NCBI GenBank assembly: GCA_003152595.1
Contig: PMAM01000110.1
Coordinates: forward strand, 12,000 to 21,068
Length of the DNA stretch: 9,069 nt
Direction of reading: 5' to 3'
DNA from: Acidobacterium sp.
GTDB taxonomy: Bacteria > Acidobacteriota > Terriglobia > Terriglobales > Acidobacteriaceae
This document shows, one piece after another, positions 7,370 to 9,069 of the stretch. The notes under the pieces are model-generated. The model was not told where the DNA came from, ran no database searches, and saw only the letters and a program-made list of their open reading frames with translations. Position 1 is the stretch's first letter. Each line of letters begins with the position of its first letter. The translations under genes and the position numbers were made by a program.

Positions 7370-7434
7370 TCAGAAACGACCGCCGCAACCCCAACCTGGG
7401 CGGGGTGAGTTAGACCAGCTCTGCCCTTTCCCTT

Positions 7435-9069
7435 TTATTCTTTATCGTTCGGCACTTCACGTGCCGAACGATAATCAAACTCCCACCGCTGCCGCCGATT
7501 CCCCGATTCATACCGCGTATTCCACTCCAGCCAGTAGCGGTCCGCCCCCGGAGCATGCGGATACTGCTCGTTCGCCGGATAGGGATACCGGCTCATCGCG
7601 TGGAAGGGCATCGGGCCTACCGTGAACGGAGCCTCCTCCCAGTAATCCATGTCCTTCACAAAGCCGTTCGCGTAAAAGAAGTAGTCCCGCGTCCAGCCCG
7701 CCGGCAGCGCCGGCAATTCCGCAGCGCTGAACTCCGCGTCGATCTCTTCGCCCGTCCCGAAGATCACGTACCGGTTGTCGACCTTCTCCAACAGAGGCGT
7801 CACATCGCCATACCGCGTGTACACGCCCCGCGCCCACAGGAACGGCCCCGTCGCGCTGATCCGGCTGTAGTCGTACGTCAGATCGCCGGGCGTCGACCCT
7901 TCAATCTGCTTCGGATACCCGCGGAACGCCAGGTTTGCCATCGCCAGCGGCACTTCTGTCTGACGCACGTCCAACGCAGCGTCCGGCCCGTTATCTACCC
8001 GAATCCGATCCCAATAAATCTGCAGATTCGTCGTGATCCGGATCTTCCGCGCCCCGGGCGGCAGCTTCCCCGTCAGATCCACCACGATCGTCCGCGGCAG
8101 CCCCGCCGGGAATCCCATGTCGCGGATCACCCGCTTCCAGCTTCCGTCCGGCATCTCCACATCCACCCGCGGCGGAATCGGCTGCATCCCCGCCTGCCAT
8201 GCCGCATACATCGAGCTGGCGCTGAAGTACTCGATATACCCATCCATCAGCAGCCGCAGCGGCCTCGCCGGCGACCATGTCCCCAGGTCCAGCGTGAGCG
8301 TATGCAGGTTCGCAAAACCCGCATAGCTCAGATTCGTGAAGTCCCTCACGTAGCGGTGATCTTTGTCTGCCAGCAACTCCCGCACATCATGCCCCCCGTC
8401 GTCCCACGCCCCCGCCACCGGCCGCGCGTCGGACACGGCCACCGTCTTCCCCGACGCAAACGGACGCTCGCTCAGGAATCGCTCGTCCGGATACACCTCG
8501 GTTCCCGCCGGATGATCCACCGACACCAGCCGCAGCTGGTCGATGTAGTTGACCTCCTCCATCGGCTCGCCGAATCGCAAACTCAGCAGCCCATTCCGCG
8601 CCCGCAGCTGCTCCCCATCCACCTTGATCCACTCATCGGGATCGTTCTGGTTGGTCGCCGTCGGCGAAACCCAGTGCCCCACCACCGCCGCGCCGATCAC
8701 GTCGGACACGAACCGATACTGCTTCCCATCCCACGCAAACAGCGTCGGACACGAGCTCCCTCGCCGATCCAGCTCCTTCAGCGCCAGCTCCCCATTTCCT
8801 GTCTTCCCGCCCGGCAGCTTCGTCGCGTCAATGTCGATCTCATCCTGCGGAACCCCCGTCGGCCAAAGCAGCCGCACCACATCGGCCTTCGTCGCCTGTC
8901 CCAGGCCCGCGACGATCTCCGTCGATCCCTGGCTCAGATACCCCGAAGCACCGGCCACTTCGAACTTCTGCCACATCCCGCCCGCCAGAACCTCCACCTT
9001 CGTCCCGATCGCCGTCTTGTTGTCCGCCAGCCCAGTGAGCGCAATCCGCAGCGAATGATTCTTGTTCCC
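7435..9069 (-). CDS. CRTAC1/UnbV-type protein, C-terminal 544 residues
   Basis: The gene enters from the right edge, so its true start lies outside; an internal GTG at 8997 is not a real start because the frame and domain continue to 9069. Visible residues 1-75 or so form an ASPIC/UnbV domain: SLRIALTGLADNKTAIGTKV, then GASGYLSQGSTEIVAGLGQA and VRLLWPTGVPQDE. About 465 further residues follow, with CPTLFAWDGKQYRFVSDV at about 107-124, many beta-strand-like stretches, aromatic-rich segments (NLQIYWDRIRVDNGP; YFFYANGFVKDMDYWEE) and a Trp/Arg-rich end (LEWNTRYESGNRRQRWEFDYR). In ordinary CRTAC1 proteins UnbV lies close to the C-terminus, so this tail is unusual. FG-GAP repeats probably lie upstream, beyond the window. 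Likely secreted or surface-exposed; function unknown. Its last codons hold a 14-bp inverted repeat. Confidence 0.88.
   Translation of the reverse strand, partial: GNKNHSLRIALTGLADNKTAIGTKVEVLAGGMWQKFEVAGASGYLSQGSTEIVAGLGQATKADVVRLLWPTGVPQDEIDIDATKLPGGKTGNGELALKELDRRGSSCPTLFAWDGKQYRFVSDVIGAAVVGHWVSPTATNQNDPDEWIKVDGEQLRARNGLLSLRFGEPMEEVNYIDQLRLVSVDHPAGTEVYPDERFLSERPFASGKTVAVSDARPVAGAWDDGGHDVRELLADKDHRYVRDFTNLSYAGFANLHTLTLDLGTWSPARPLRLLMDGYIEYFSASSMYAAWQAGMQPIPPRVDVEMPDGSWKRVIRDMGFPAGLPRTIVVDLTGKLPPGARKIRITTNLQIYWDRIRVDNGPDAALDVRQTEVPLAMANLAFRGYPKQIEGSTPGDLTYDYSRISATGPFLWARGVYTRYGDVTPLLEKVDNRYVIFGTGEEIDAEFSAAELPALPAGWTRDYFFYANGFVKDMDYWEEAPFTVGPMPFHAMSRYPYPANEQYPHAPGADRYWLEWNTRYESGNRRQRWEFDYRSAREVPNDKE
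7442..7474. repeat. Perfect 14-bp inverted repeat inside the last codons of the UnbV gene
   Basis: TTATCGTTCGGCAC and its exact reverse complement flank the 5-base loop TTCAC. It encodes the YRSAREVPND segment and ends four bases before the TAA stop. The hairpin lies between convergent genes and could stop or stabilise transcripts, but on neither strand is it followed by a clean T-tract, so it is not a standard intrinsic terminator. CACGTG at 7458-7463 is part of it. Confidence 0.8.

Noticed and set aside
7388..7406. ACCCC/GGGGT hairpin as terminator after the small membrane protein gene
   Set aside because: Only a 5-bp stem with a 9-base loop, and the T-rich stretch starts more than 20 bases later, so it does not fit an intrinsic terminator.
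1..9069. Mobile element, CRISPR, toxin-antitoxin or defence system
   Set aside because: No transposase, integrase, nuclease, repeat-spacer pattern or toxin-like small gene pair is visible; all large genes are envelope or surface proteins.

Overview
The window reads as a GC-rich, tightly packed chromosome segment from a diderm (Gram-negative) bacterium. LptD implies an outer membrane carrying LPS. The combination of CRTAC1-type FG-GAP/UnbV proteins, a long-tailed RDD protein and lipoprotein-type periplasmic folding factors looks most like Acidobacteriota, probably class Terriglobia. That assignment rests on protein style only; there is no rRNA gene here to confirm it.

Layout. On the minus strand, read right to left, lptD (5303-2787), a DsbA-like lipoprotein gene (2699-1641), a SurA/PpiC-type peptidyl-prolyl isomerase lipoprotein gene (1556-462) and the start of a CRTAC1-family FG-GAP gene (338 to the left edge) follow each other with gaps of 84 to 123 bases. 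Divergent from lptD, across about 356 bases, are two plus-strand genes: an RDD-family membrane protein with a long disordered N-terminal tail (5660-6913) and an unrecognised small three-helix membrane protein (6977-7369). Converging on these from the right edge is the 3' part of a second CRTAC1/UnbV-type gene (9069-7435) with an unusually large C-terminal region. A perfect 14-bp inverted repeat is embedded in its last codons.

How the genes fit together. The central minus-strand block looks like an outer-membrane biogenesis cluster. LptD is a disulfide-bonded beta-barrel; in E. coli it needs the periplasmic oxidant DsbA and the chaperone SurA, and surA lies directly downstream of lptD. Here a DsbA-like thiol oxidoreductase sits between lptD and a SurA-like gene, so the client and two kinds of folding helper lie together. 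The LptD keeps the adjacent Cys-Cys pair near its C-terminus and one N-terminal-side cysteine, so one long-range disulfide is predicted. The CRTAC1-type proteins at both ends are secreted or cell-surface calcium-binding beta-propeller candidates with no known role; their link to the cluster is positional only.

I found no tRNA, rRNA, CRISPR array, insertion sequence, integrase or phage gene. The most notable items are the lptD-dsbA-surA arrangement, the oversized C-terminal region of the right-hand UnbV protein, the coding-region palindrome at 7442-7474 and a small heptamer repeat at 2755-2779.
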